Below, one piece after another: positions 51,329-64,000 of a stretch of DNA of 64,000 nt. The translations under genes and the position numbers were made by a program. Under the pieces are notes generated by a model. It was not told the origin of the DNA. It did no database searches and worked only from the letters and a program-made list of their open reading frames with translations. Each line of letters opens with the position of its first letter. The first letter of the stretch is position 1. Origin of the DNA: Parietaria judaica (taxonomy: Eukaryota; Streptophyta; Magnoliopsida; Rosales; Urticaceae); contig OX940871.1 in NCBI GenBank assembly GCA_954871525.1, positions 19,095,086 to 19,159,085 of the forward strand. The letters run 5' to 3'.

Positions 51329-52130
51329 TAATAAAGTTTAAACACCAAGAAATTACAAATTAAATCAAACAATATATAATATACATAGTACTAGTCCTAA
51401 TACCATAGATGCTGAACTAATGAAAGAACAAGAAAAGAAAAGCGATTGCCTGTATCTACATTCATGAGAATTTTACCCTAAGATCAGAGCTTTGCATACG
51501 ATCAGAGCTTGGGATACACATACTAAATTAATTTATTAAAAAACTATGAAATTATCAAGTTCATAGCAAACAAGAAAAAATCTTCATGATCTTACTTCTC
51601 ACAGAGTTTTGCATACGAAGCCCTAAACACCCCCAAAAAAAAATATGAAGCCTCCATCAAACCAAAACCAGCAATGATCGTAGAAACCGTCGATTGACCA
51701 AGTTTAACCCAAAAGCAGAATGCCCTAGAGCTTTGTGTGGCTGTTTGGGCGTCGAGAAAGCGAGAGAAGTTCGTACCTTTGGCGGCCTAGAGTTGAAAGA
51801 AGACGGGAAAAGCCCTGGCTGCGAGAGGCCGCCGCCGCCGGATGTAGGCTCGCCGCTGGACGGAAGAGGCCGCCGCAGATCTTGCCGAAGTTGATGAAGG
51901 AAGTTGATGAAGGAGAATGGCACGAGTACGGGAGAGATGAGTGAAAATAAAAGAAGAGAATATAGATCTTAATGAAAAAGTAAGAGAAAGGAGTCTGAGC
52001 GAATAAGAGGAGAAAAAGAGAAGTTAAGTGGTATTAAGTGACTTTTAAAAAATTAAAACAAACGATCTTATTCTCCCTAAATCTGACCGAATCAGATTCA
52101 GTGGCCTATTAAGAGGAAACAAACAAAGCC

Positions 52131-53300
52131 TTAGTCAACAATTAAAAATTGACATCATTCATATCGTTAAAACGTCACTGTTGAGTGACATGATTTTGAA
52201 TATAAATATCTCAATTAAAACGACATGACTTGTCCAAAATAATAATAAAAACGACATAAAACATAGCTTACCTTGACGGAAGCAAAAGTTGAAACGACAT
52301 AGCTAGCTGATGGAAGTATAATAAGTAGGAAACGACACTGAATACAAGTCACCGCAAGAGCTACAAGAATAGCTGAAAAAACTGAACGACATAAATTTGG
52401 GAAAACAACATTTTGTAGGAAAAATATAGTAATAATAATAAAAAAAAATCCATTTCTAGTGACACAGCAACATTATTAAAAGATTTTTTTTTTAGTTTCT
52501 GTACTTTTTTTTTTTTTACTTTTCACAAAAAATATATATACCTTAAACGCAAATAAAATATATCCTCAAAATGTACGTTAGTTCCAATCTACACCTTCAC
52601 AATTCTTAAGTTTTCAAAAGCCTATAACTGCCCTTACTCATAATTTTAAAGCTTTATTTTTATATGCGATTTAGTTTTTTTTCCAGAAAAAATACAGCAT
52701 AAATATTTTCCAAGAAGCTAAAATATTATAAACGGTCAATTTCATTTTTTTTTTCTAAATTCAGAATAAAAAAAGTAGTATTAATTATCAATCTATACTT
52801 AGAGAGTATATTTTGACTATTCTAAAGTCGAGGGCGTAAATCAATTTTACCTTATAATAAAAATTCCAACAAAATTAAAATAAATTAGGTTATCATTATA
52901 TATCCTCCATCACTAGCAAGGAATATTGTCAATGCCAATATTTTATTTGAAATAAATGATGTATTAGACTAATTAAAACAATGTATGAACTAATCAAATT
53001 ACTTTATTAATGAAATCAACTGTACGAATTATACAGTGACAATAAGGGAATTGAGTTCACCTGATCTACAATTGAATCAAAGTATAAAAATCAACGACTA
53101 AATAAAATGAATAAACCCTAAATGTATGATCATGATTCATGATAGCACTATACTATACTAGGTATATATGATGAACACATACATTCATACAATATATACC
53201 CCAATGTAACATAAAGAAATAAAACAAACTTGCTAGCTAGGGCTCATAATTTGGCCAATACATATACCTATGTGTATTATGTATAAATTGAATGAATGAA
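52131..53300. other. Intergenic DNA between Harbinger end and PG-A
   Basis: AT-rich, with poly-T and poly-A runs. No gene or element recognised. It includes the 3' flank of PG-A. Confidence 0.5.
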
Positions 53301-55730
53301 TCAAGAGCATTTGGGAAAAACGGGCCCGATCCTTTGGAGACCGACGTTTTGGCACGAAGCTTTGACATCGCCATCACCTTCGCGCGCGAAAGCGACGTTG
53401 TGCAGCGAAACGCCTTTGCATGGGAAGCTTTTGCTGCACTCCAACGTCACTGCCACCTTCGAGTCGCTCGTGCCTACGATGTTCCTGTACTTCACGTTGC
53501 TAATTTGCACTGCCGATTTCTGAAAAATATAAAATATATTATGATCCATTTGGGTAGTTCAAAATAATTATATATATATATGTGTGTGTGTGTTTAATAT
53601 GATGGTGTAAAGTGTAAATATTATATATATATACATATTAATTACGAGGGAATTAATATATAATTTGAATATATATATACCTGTTCATGGCACGGCTCTT
53701 TCTGATCGCAATAATTTTGGTCGATGATGATCGGGTTGCTCACATTTTTCATGGAAATATTTTGGAATATTATGTTTTTAGCGTATCCGGAGCCTCCCTG
53801 CAAACAATATATAAAAAGTACATTAAAATTACAACTGTTGTATTTAATTTGTAAGAGTTAATTACACTAATTCATAGATTTTTTTCTTAACCAAAATCAT
53901 CATGGATGTGCACGTGTAAGATATTAGGTACGTACAGAAATAGTTAGTCTAATAGTTAGTTCATTATTTGCGTGGAATCACCATCTAATTCACAATTAAT
54001 TGTTGACTAATTAACTTAACTTTAACTAGTTCTAGTGAAAATTTAGAGTAACAATATCTATATAGAAGGTAGATATTACTTATAATTTAAATATGCTTAT
54101 TTTATATTAAAATAATAAAGATTTAATATACCTGCCAAGTCTTGATTCTGACTCCATTAGTGGTGCCTGTAAATTTGACTCTATCCACAACCACATTTGA
54201 CACCATTGCCTCTGAATTCCCAGCTCCTAAGCTTCCAATGCTGCAAGTTCATAATGCATCATAAATCAATATATATTAATTAAAGTCATATTTAATTTGA
54301 AGAAAAATTATATATATTTTGTGTCAAAAGGTTATATCTATACCTTATTCCATGACCTGGCCCACAAATTATGTCTGTGGCTCTAACATTCTTTGACCCA
54401 CTCACTATGGAGATACAATCATCACCTACAATCAAACAGATAGATAATTAGACTATTGTATTTAATTGTACCATAATACATTGTGTAATATAATTTAAGA
54501 TTATGAATTTACCTGTCCTGATTACAGAATTCTTTATTTGAATATTTTGAGTGGCGGTGACATGAATTCCATCAGTGTTGGGGCTGTTTCCAGGTGCAAT
54601 CACTTTCAGATTTGTGGCTTCGACATTCAAACATTTCTGAAATGTTAAATGCATTTGTTGCGCATTTTTGAACCTCAAGTTGGCCACTCTAAGATTCACG
54701 CACTCGTAGAAAGTCACAGCCTATAAAAAAAAAAAAATAGTATATTAAATTCAATATTAAATAATAATAATGAAGACAATTAGGGTTTGTAATATAACTT
54801 ACTGTTGGTGCGCGCTTGCAAGGCTGTGAATATCAATGGAACCAAACAAGGACACAGACAAAGAATGTATTAGTAATATGTAATTTAATATATATAAGAT
54901 ATAGTGAGTGTTTTAAATAGATGATAAATTAATGAGCACTTATGATTTTTGAATTACTATAATTTATAGAATATGGACTAGCTTACAAGAGATTTGTTTA
55001 TTTTGCAAGAGTTGAGCCACCACTTTCTTCCGTTACCGTTGATAGTGCCGCCACCTTCGACCCTCAAATTCTTCACACCGTCGAACACAATCCAATGCCG
55101 TCTGTCTTTCTCGTAATCCGAATGATGCGGTGACGCTTTGATCACTCCAGCAATCTACATCGATCATGCCACGATGGTCAACATATATACATGCAAAACT
55201 TGTTTGATGATGCATTTTTGCTAGTTATAGCTTGTATTAAAATAAAAGGTAAAACTCTCACGACACTGAAAACCCGAATATAAGAACTTACCCTCATTGT
55301 GACATAAGACTTGCAAGGACCCGAAAAAGTTATCGGCTTAAGGTGATAAACCCTGTTCTTTGGGACGTAAATAACACTCGGTACCTCGGAGGAACAAGCC
55401 CTGTCCCAAACCTTGTTGAAAACCTGTAACACATAATTTGAGCCATGTGTTAGTTGATGGCCATGCGTGATATCCAGGAAATTTTTTAAAATGCGATTTT
55501 TTACTAGCTACTAGGTCAAACACAGAACATATGTATACCTCACTATCGTCTGTTCCATCGGCTTTGGATCCGAAAGAGTCGACGTTAAACACCTTGATCG
55601 AAGAGGACGCATGTTTCCTTGTCATTTTTCTGAAAGACGGAGGCTCATTTTTGGCGAGAGAAGAGGAAAAAGTGGCAAATATTGCAAGGACTAGTATTAG
55701 GAGGCAATAATCCTGAGTTTTGCTTGACAT
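53301..55730 (-). pseudogene. GH28 polygalacturonase, copy A (frameshifted)
   Basis: Nine exons on minus: 55730-55539, 55423-55292, 55154-54987, 54823-54803, 54720-54513, 54425-54344, 54240-54132, 53798-53681, 53519-53301. The start MSSKTQDYCLLILVLAIF is a signal peptide, so the product would be secreted to the wall. Catalytic signatures are complete: SPNTDGIHV (Asp221), GDDCISI (Asp242, Asp243), GPGHGISIG (His265) and RIKTW (Arg299, Lys301). Exon 8 has one base too many in a T5 run (plus strand 53760-53764), which shifts the frame after [12 protein letters not shown] and stops soon after, removing about 100 C-terminal residues. Copy B lacks this base. GH28 enzymes hydrolyse pectate in cell separation and ripening. 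A sequencing error is the main alternative to a real lesion. Confidence 0.85.
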
Positions 55731-55850
55731 GTTTGATAATGAAAACAAGAGTCTCTTGTATACTATGAATAATGAGAGACTTAATATGTATGTTTGGAAA
55801 ACGAGAAGTATTGATGAGAATTTTTTGTGTTTGGAGACTAGCTCTTTTAT

Positions 55851-55860
55851 GTATTTATAG
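55851..55860 (-). promoter_or_regulatory. TATA box of PG-A
   Basis: CTATAAATAC on minus, 121 nt upstream of the ATG, followed by an AAAAGAGC stretch. The same decamer is placed similarly upstream of PG-B. Confidence 0.65.
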
Positions 55861-58375
55861 TATGGAAAAAGTGAGATTTTGGAGTTATTATATTGTTTAT
55901 TGAATCTTTTTGGTTTGATATATTCAAAGGGTTTGAGACGAAAGAGTTTAATAATTGGCCGGTAGTTTGGAAATTCAATGGGAGTTAATTATATTAGTGA
56001 TGACTCTTGTGCTTAAGTGTTTGTGTACCAATAAACATGCACGAATATATTATATATAATTTACGAACGGTCTCAATGTTTTCACACACGAGCTGACTTA
56101 CTTAGATAATATATAATTATTCAAAATGATCATAACGTGTGACGAATACAAAATAGTACGTTTGTATAATTTTAGATGCCTTCTTGTTTAATTTTAGAGC
56201 CAAATTAGCATACGAATTGTCATCACTTAAATACGTGCATGCATTTACATAAAAAAAAGAAGTTAAATGACTTTTTTTTTATTTCTTTCGATATTCAGAG
56301 AAAATAAATTGTAAGATTTGACAATGGCGAACACAATTTATGCTGATCATCGGAATGAATAAACTTCACATTCTTATTCATACGAGAGTTACTTTTGTTA
56401 ATAATTTACTAAGAAAATAAAAATCTTATATCTTAAATAAGTTTATAATTAGTTAGGAACTATGAATGAACAATTCTAATTCTATGGTGATTGTTACTAA
56501 AAATTCCAGTACACAATTTGTGACCGAAAAATAGTACATCTTATTCTGGCAAAAAATACGTACATGAGACTTGCAAAAGAATCAGAATATTTCTATAAAT
56601 GTTAGGCAAAATTAGTACCATTGTTTGTTATTAATCCACATGTATTCATATTTACAACTTTGACATCCTTCAGAATTCAACTTGGTCTAATATTGTGTGT
56701 GCTCGCTCTTGACCTTCAACACATTATAGTTACTAGTTAGGCCTTGCATAGTAGTCAAAGCTATATTTATATATACATTTGTATTATATATAATTATATA
56801 TGTATGTCTCCACTCTTCAAACAGCATTGAGCATATGTATATACACTATAATATATAGTATGCACAAATTGCAATATAAATATATCCCACTAATTTAGTC
56901 AAAGTGATATCCAAGTTGTTCATGACTTTTCAGGTAAGTCTCCAACTAAGTGAATGTTCTTCATCTTTTTTGGACATGTAAGCAGATGCGTGCTGAAAAT
57001 AATATATAGTTATCTATATTTTTATGTCTCTTTAATTTGAAATGGTCGAAATAGTGAATTGGTTTAAAATTGCAATATAAATAATAGACGGTTGTAACTG
57101 TCTCTTAATTTTATGTACCATATAACATTTATCTTTATATATGTGTGTCTATAGTCTAGTCTAAATTGTTCATAACATTTTTGTTTTAATATGTCTCAAA
57201 ACTTTTTTATTACACTAATATTATATTCATAGTTTTCTTTTGAATAGGCGTGTTAATTAAAAATAATGGTCGATCGGGTCTATTTTTCCTTTTTTTTTTT
57301 GTAATTTTCAATCCCCGTTCTACAAGAAAATCACGTCTTAAAATTTTTAATCTAAATTTCTAAATAAACAGAAATTTAACATATTAATTATAATTATCAA
57401 ATTATAACATTATTATTACTGTCAAAGAAAAAAAGTATATATATATATAAAGGCCGAAGTGCTATTTCGCCTAAGGTCAATTATTAACATATACCATATC
57501 AAGTATGATTACGAATATTCTATCACGATTGAATATTGATTACGAAATCATGTGTCACTTTTGGATTAAATAGTATGCAAAATGAAAAAGAGCACTACAT
57601 GTCTAGTGTCATCACTAAATAGTGAGCACGTGTTACTCGTTAATCATGGTTAAAATTATTAGTCAATAAACTATATCTTCACATATTAGAAAAGTTGCGC
57701 CATGACGTCAAAGAAAAGAAGTCGAGAGACTACCTATATTACATACATAGAATATCATATAATTCTTTGTATATGATGATTCGGATATTATGTGAGAATT
57801 TAATATTTGTTGTCAATTCTTTAGAGTATTTGTAAGTACTCTAGTCAATATGGATAAACAAAACATGATGAAATCATATTTTGCAATATGCAAACTATTT
57901 TTTATATTATTTAGAATTTTTTCCATTAAAAAAAAATAAATTGAGAAATATAAGTCATGTTTTATTTTTATTTTTTATGATTTATTGTTTTTACCAGTTT
58001 TCAACGGTTTAATTTGTTACAAATCATTACAAGTATACATCATCAAAGTGTATGCCAAAGTCATATACATATATAGTAGATATAATGTCCAAGCAAATAT
58101 TTGCATTAATACTTATTAATAGATTTGAAACTGTGCTATATATACAGTGAACTCTACTATTCGTTATCACATAAATTACAATAATACAAATGTGTACGAA
58201 TCGCTAGAAATACATATAATTAACTGGATCAATCTAATGATGTATGATCAATATGTATCCTATAAATTGAAGAAAATATATTGGACGCCAATATTTATTA
58301 TCTATACATAAAATGGCCTAGCTAGGTATAACTATATCATGTATTTATGGATCAAATGAACGAGAGAAACATGAA
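55861..58375. other. Intergenic region between the polygalacturonases
   Basis: 2.5 kb, AT-rich, including upstream sequence of copy A and the 3' flank of copy B. No gene, RNA or element end was recognised. Confidence 0.5.
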
Positions 58376-60916
58376 TCAAGAGCATCTGGGAGAGACAGTT
58401 CCGATCCTGTGGAGGCCAACGTTATTGCACGAAGCTTGGACTTCACCGTGGCCTTCGCGTACAAAATGCACATCGTGCAGTGAAATGCCTTCGCATGGCA
58501 CGCTTTTGCTGCAGTTCAACGCCACGGCCACTTCAGACGAGCTTGTGCCCTTGATGTTCATGTACTTCACGTTGCTTATTTGCACTGCCGACTTCTGCCA
58601 ATCATAATACATTCATCATCACCAAAACTGTGATAAGGGCACAAATACACACACACACATATATAAATATATACATAATATGAATATACCTGATTATGAC
58701 ATTTTGTGTGATCACAGTAGTTCTGGTCAATGATAATAGGGTTGCTCACATTCTTCATTGATATATTTTGAAATATAATGTTTTTCGCATATCCAGAACC
58801 TCCCTGCAAATATATATAATAAATATCAATACATGTAATATATATTCATTATTCCTTTTGTTTCATTTATCACGTGCTAGTTACATGAAACATGTGCGTG
58901 TTAAGATTTTAACATAATAATAAAAGAAATAAAAAAATAAAAAAGGAGAGAAAAAACTTTACTTGGCATAGAAGTTGTTTGGTTAATTTCACGTGGACAG
59001 TTAGAAAGAAGGAATGAATTGGTTAAAATGGTAACTTATTTGGTCAAATCATATAGGTCATGTGTAGGTCAGCATGATCACTTTTGAAGAAAGAATTAAG
59101 TGATGAATAAGTTAAGTCTTGGTGTAGCAAAATTATGCTCAATTCCAAATAATAATAAGTAATATTAATGTAAATGGGTTATGATGTATAATAACATGAT
59201 TTTTTAAAGGAAAATGTCCAGATTTTAGTCTTCGATCGTTATCATTTCTTATGCACAAAAACAATTAGATGGGTTGTTCATTTTTCTCAGTCAAGCTTCT
59301 TTTTTTAGTGCATTATCTTTTAGTTACCATTAGTAAATATGAGTTTTGATTAATTTATTATTATGCAATTTATCAATATATAATTTTGGCATAAATACCT
59401 GCCAAGTCTTGATTCTGACTCCGTTTGTTGTTCCTGTAAATCTTGCTCTATTCACAAACACATTTGACACCATAGCTTCTGCATGGCCTGCTCCTAAGCT
59501 TCCAATGCTTCATAATTAAATTATTACACACTAATTAGCCAAAAAATATAATATAATTATTCTCATTATATATATATGATTATAAATGTGTCAAAATTAT
59601 AAGCTTAGTGGAGACCTTATTCCATGACCAGGTCCACACGTAATGTCCGTTGCTCTAACATTCTTTGATCCACTCACTATCGAGATACAATCATCACCTA
59701 CAAGAAAACATATACACACTTTATATATCATGATCACTATTATAATTAAATCAATATTATTAATGTTTATAAATTAATTACCAGTCCTGATGACGGAGTT
59801 CATGATCTGAACGTTTTGAGAGTCGGTGACGTGGATTCCGTCGGTGTTAGGGCTATTTCCAGGTGCAATCACTCTCAAATTCGAAGCTTCAACGTTCAAA
59901 CATTTCTGAAGAATCAAATGCATTTGTTGTGCGTTTTTGAATCTCAAGTTTGCCACTTTCAGATCGGTGCATTCATAGAATGTCACAGCCTATAAACAAA
60001 TTAAATCAATTAATTAGTATATGAACCGATTAAATTAACAAAATTATTAAGATAAATTGATTGAATGACGTACTGTTGGAGCGTGCTCGGCGCAAGACTG
60101 GATTAAGAATACGAGAACATGCGAAAAAAATGAAAAAATAAATATTAGTGAGGTTATTAATATAAATTAAGTACGTAACTCTTCTTCTAGTTAATTAAAC
60201 GACCGAGTAGTGACTTACGTCGGATTTGTTTATCTTGCAAGAGTTGAGCCACCACTTTCTTCCGTTACCGTTGATGGTGCCGCCACCTTCCACCCTCAAA
60301 TTCTTCACTCCATCAAATAGAATCCAACGCCTCATGTCGTCCTCGTAATCCGACTTATCCGGCGAGGCTTTGATCACTCCGGCGATCTACATCGTGTCAC
60401 CAAGAATTTTATTTATATATTTAAAACTTGTAATTCATATATATTATAGTTCATGCATTATTTTGTTATGACGGTAGTCCTCCGTCATTATTGAAAATAT
60501 TTCCGGAGAATAAGAACGGACCCTCATTGTGATAGAAGACTTGCATGGACCTGAAAACTGGATTGGCTTGAGGTGATAAACCTTGTTCTTTGGGACATAG
60601 ACAACGCTCTCTTCTTTGTAGGAACAAGCCCTATTCCAAGCCTTGTCAAAGGCCTATAAGAACATCAATGAATTAATTATACAATCTTGGTATATTATGA
60701 TTAGAATTATACGAGGCCCTAGTAGCTCAATGTGTTTACCTGAGAATCATCCGTTCCGTCGGCTTTGGCTCCGAAGTCATCGACGCTAAACACATGCAGG
60801 GACAGATCAGGCGAAGATGGCGCCATCGCGAGCTCGTCGTTTCTTGCGAGAGAGAAGGACAAGGTGGCAAAGAGGACTAGTATGACAAGCCAGTGATATA
60901 GGACGTTTGTTGACAT
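58376..60916 (-). CDS. GH28 polygalacturonase, copy B
   Basis: Nine exons on minus: 60916-60740, 60653-60522, 60386-60219, 60097-60074, 59989-59782, 59697-59616, 59507-59399, 58803-58690, 58594-58376, joining in phase to 410 residues. [20 protein letters not shown] is a signal peptide for secretion to the apoplast. Then come [18 protein letters not shown], the usual N-terminal block of plant polygalacturonases, and the catalytic set SPNTDGIHV (Asp217), Asp238-Asp239 after RTG, GPGHGISIG (His261) and RIKTW (Arg295, Lys297). Late cysteines ([18 protein letters not shown]) match the family disulphides. No propeptide-like long N-terminal extension is seen. Closest in style to dicot secreted polygalacturonases of cell separation; endo versus exo action cannot be decided from sequence alone. 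It is the intact partner of frameshifted copy A. Confidence 0.94.
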
Positions 60917-61011
60917 CTTTTGAATAAAATTATGAGTAGTCTTGTCTTTGAAAGGGATATACTCTATGAAGAAGTATTTAATTTGGATATGTTTTGTTAA
61001 GCCTCTTTTGA

Positions 61012-61021
61012 GTATTTATAG
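61012..61021 (-). promoter_or_regulatory. TATA box of PG-B
   Basis: CTATAAATAC on minus, 96 nt upstream of the ATG, followed by TCAAAAGAGG, much like the copy A promoter. Confidence 0.68.
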
Positions 61022-64000
61022 TGATTGAAAAGTGTATATATTTTCTAATATTTTTAGTTGCTTTTGAAATTCCATCAAAAGGGTCATCGATCGCCGTTGA
61101 TTGAGAGGAAAAGAAAATTTAACGAGTTTGGTCTCTCACAATTTTTCAACCATTAAGTAAAAAATTTCAACAAGCAAATATTTAAGTTAGTTAATTAGTG
61201 GTGGCTTGTACTTGTGCTTGTTTACCAACTAACAGGCACATATATTTATTGTGCTATTCCATTATACATTTCTCGTGTCACAAACTTGTCTAACTTTCTC
61301 AAGTAATTATTATTTTCACACCATGAGAAATAAAAGAAAAGACACTTTTATACATGTTAAAAGTATGTCCTTGTCTATCAAACTATATGTACGCATTGAT
61401 ACGTAACATGAGTTTAAGAACAATATGCTATGAATCATAATTAGGCAAAATAAATTGTACCGTATTTTTTGGTATTAGTGCATATGTGGTATGAAATAAG
61501 ATGTGTGGGTATGATTCCAACATATGAATATATCTATGAATTCAATAAATGATAAATCATTATCTTAATTTTTGTTTAGGGAAAAAATTAGAAAATTTCA
61601 GTACGGTCTCTTTTGCACGGGTGTTGACCATATTATGGGAAATAAATAAACGGGCTTATATTGTATAACATATGCTTTAAAAGATATTGTATTCAGGGGT
61701 GGAGCCACAAAGCTCCGAGGGAGTGCGCCTCCCTCACTTGATTCAAACCCGTTATATATCTCAATATATAAAAAATGTATAACTAGAAAATTCTGATACT
61801 CTGGTGTAATGAATATTTGAGTGCAATTTTAACTCTCTCCACGAATATTATTAACTAATAACCTTTGTAAATTGTATCACTAAATATTTTATCTATTCAT
61901 AAAAATGAATTATAAAAAATACTTTTAATATCACACCGTATTCTATAATTTCCGGCTTTTTTTTTTTTCTTTGTGTCTCTTTTTTAGGAATCCTGGCTCT
62001 ACCCATGATTATAACCTTAAGGTAACACTTCTTTTTATATTGTATGTAATGAAACAGAATTAGATTGGATCTTATTATCCGATTCCAAAGTCTTCGCGGT
62101 AACAAAGTTTTTAACTATTGGATTATGTTTTTTTGGGTTTTTTGTCCTCAGATATATATTATTAAAAAATAAAACGGAAAATTTCAATACTGTCTCTTTT
62201 GCACCGTTGGTCTCTGAACATCGGACATACTAGGTCAATACTTAATGGTCTTCAATTAGGCTCGGATAGTGCCTTTCAAAGCTATCATTGAACACACCAT
62301 ATAACTATATAGAATATTTTTTATGTACGACTATATATACAGTCCAAGGATCACGATTTTCATTATAAATTGGTAGTCTCCGATCAAGTGAAGCTTCTTC
62401 ATCTTTTTGAACATTAAGGGATAATTTCTGTTGAAAGATTAATTCATACATACACTAATAGCACGCTAAAAACGAACTTTGGTACTTTAATATTCTTTTT
62501 CTCGTCAACCATATACTGTAAAGTGTCCTAGTCAAATTGATTTTGCTGTTTGACTTTGACTTTCACCTCTACAGTTTTCCTTAAATAAATTATATTTTTA
62601 GCACATTTATACTGCTAGACTTTGGGACTGATCATGAGTATATATGTACATGTATATAGTGATCATACGAGAAGCAAACCCGTTCCATTTTTTTTTGGGC
62701 GCAGCAGCCTGTAGTCGTCAAATTAGCAAACTCGGCCAGAGGGCACGGGCAATCCGAATAGCGTGTATCGTTGCAAGCCTAAATTTAGATCATTACACTG
62801 TATTCTATACACAAATACACATAAATATCCCCAAAGTAAATACACAAAAGTGGACAATTATAATTGGTTTATAGCATGCAATGTGAACAATGTCTCCCTT
62901 TCAGTTGTCAAATATTTCCAAATATAGAAGAATTTGAGCCTTTCACTGTTTATATCCACGAAAGTTAGAGAAAGTTGCATTACGTCAATGACTCTATAGT
63001 CAATGTTAGATAATTTAATTTGGGAAAATATATGGCTTGAAATGTTAAAAAAAAATGAGTTAGGGAGATTAACACATATTTAGGTGAAGTAGGCTTTGGA
63101 TAAGAAAAAAAAGTAAGGTTAGGGTAAGAGAGTGGAATTTGCATGTGCTTTAAATATTAATTTTTATTAATTTTTTAATTTGGGAATTTAAAAAATTAGG
63201 AGAAGAAGTAATAAACATCACCCAAAACTTGCCGTGGTGTGTTATTATTAGTAGTAATAAATAAATAAATAAAAAGATGTTCAAAATGGTATGTGCATAA
63301 ATATGTGTTTTTGGCAAGGAAAATATATCTATTTTGTTGCCACTATACCAAGGCGAACCATTATGGTTGATGTGAAATGTGACACAATCTCTAAGTTAAA
63401 ACTTTTACTCCATTGTTTCATTTATCATGGTATGACCTAAGTTTAATTACGTACAATGAACAAGTAATTAGGCGCATTAAAGTGAACAATATCCTCATCT
63501 TATTATGAACTAATATATATATTAGGATTGGCAGAACCAAAAATTCGAGACAGGGGTTCAAATTTTTTGACATTAAATTTATACATAGTAGATATAAGGT
63601 CAAAATACAAAATATAGAGGGTAGTTTTAATTATTTTCAAGAGGTTGACCTTTGGGGTGATTCGGTTTTGATTTTAAGGGGGTTTATTTAAATAGATTTT
63701 CAGGAATTACAGACATATTAGTTTATTTTAGAAAATGTGGGGTGGTTTCAACCCCACGGACTAAGTGCTTACATGATTACATCCGCCAGTGTTTGAATTA
63801 GTAAATACGCTAGAGTTAAAAATTAATCATCTGTGGTGCCAGACTTTTGGTATTTTTGCCCGGTCATGTCTTAGAAAAGTAAAGTTTTAGAAACGATTTA
63901 GTAAGTTATTTATAAAGGGAGTTTAAGTTAAATAGTCAACTTGATGATTTAAAATTGTCAAAATAGTTAATATTTGATAAATATTTTTAAAGGGTTAATG
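61022..64000. other. Intergenic DNA to the window end
   Basis: No gene supported. Short phrases such as caggggtggagccacaaag (61695) and cagaaccaaaaattcgaga (63532) look like pieces of dispersed repeats, but I cannot bound them. A poly-T run lies near 61959-61969. Confidence 0.45.

Larger units (their letters stand above)
39639..52130 (-). mobile_element. PIF/Harbinger transposon split by copia element 3
   Basis: The left end (agcctgtttgttt) and right end (aaacaaacaaagcc) form an imperfect inverted repeat, each flanked by TTA (39636-39638 and 52131-52133), the usual 3-bp Harbinger target duplication. The transposase is encoded on minus. Its N-terminal part survives right of the copia insertion and its C-terminal part left of it. 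Without the 10.6-kb insertion the element would be about 1.9 kb, so some middle sequence is missing. A GC-rich block at 51770-51900 may be the promoter or leader; no second Myb/SANT frame is visible. Confidence 0.75.

Noticed and set aside
51657..51923. Possible second Harbinger protein (Myb/SANT) near the right end
   Set aside because: Neither strand shows tryptophan-spaced Myb repeats; the frames follow local GC content.

Overview
This is a nuclear DNA window from a flowering plant, most likely a dicot. The AT-rich intergenic DNA, short AT-rich introns, plant gene families (NF-YA with a miR169-type site, CCD1 dioxygenases, GH28 polygalacturonases) and Ty1/copia elements primed by initiator tRNA-Met all point that way. 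I cannot name the species. All exon structures below were read by hand from splice sites, phase and family similarity; no transcript data were available.

Layout. 1-1743: AT-rich DNA with a small degenerate tandem repeat. 1744-9943: copia element 1 (minus strand), with almost identical 642-bp LTRs but a gutted coding region. 10028-11072: a microsatellite and a MITE just upstream of a FRA10AC1-like nuclear gene (11175-13758, plus). 13908-15743: a tRNA-derived SINE and a MITE-like element. 16090-21640: an old tandem duplication into which copia element 2 (16630-21271, minus, nearly intact) has inserted. 21722-21822: a very short SINE. 24473-26550: an NF-YA transcription factor gene. 27115-28002: a Mutator-type non-autonomous element with long inverted ends and a perfect 9-bp target duplication. 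30019-38715: two tandem CCD1 carotenoid cleavage dioxygenase genes (minus), both with intact frames. 39639-52130: a PIF/Harbinger transposon split by copia element 3 (40540-51142), which has unusually long LTRs of about 2.7 kb. 53301-60916: two tandem GH28 polygalacturonase genes (minus), the first carrying a frameshift. 61022-64000: nothing I can assign.

How the parts relate. Host genes fall into three single or paired loci: an RNA-processing-related nuclear protein, a CCAAT-box factor, and two tandem enzyme pairs (apocarotenoid formation; pectin degradation). Both pairs look like local duplications whose copies have diverged: CCD1-B lacks one intron and has a GC-AG intron, and PG-A has a one-base frameshift. 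Transposons make up roughly half of the window.

Most unusual points: (1) copia element 3 sits in the Harbinger transposase with no target duplication, a missing stretch of target gene, and about 12 nt of polypurine tract kept outside its 5' LTR, which suggests an aberrant integration; (2) element 1 has a plausible 93-nt intron at the end of gag whose removal would replace the tail with a run of glutamates; (3) the FRA10AC1 gene has a textbook U12-type intron; (4) the leaders of elements 1 and 3 carry dense perfect palindromes near the primer-binding site. I found no wholly new multi-gene system.
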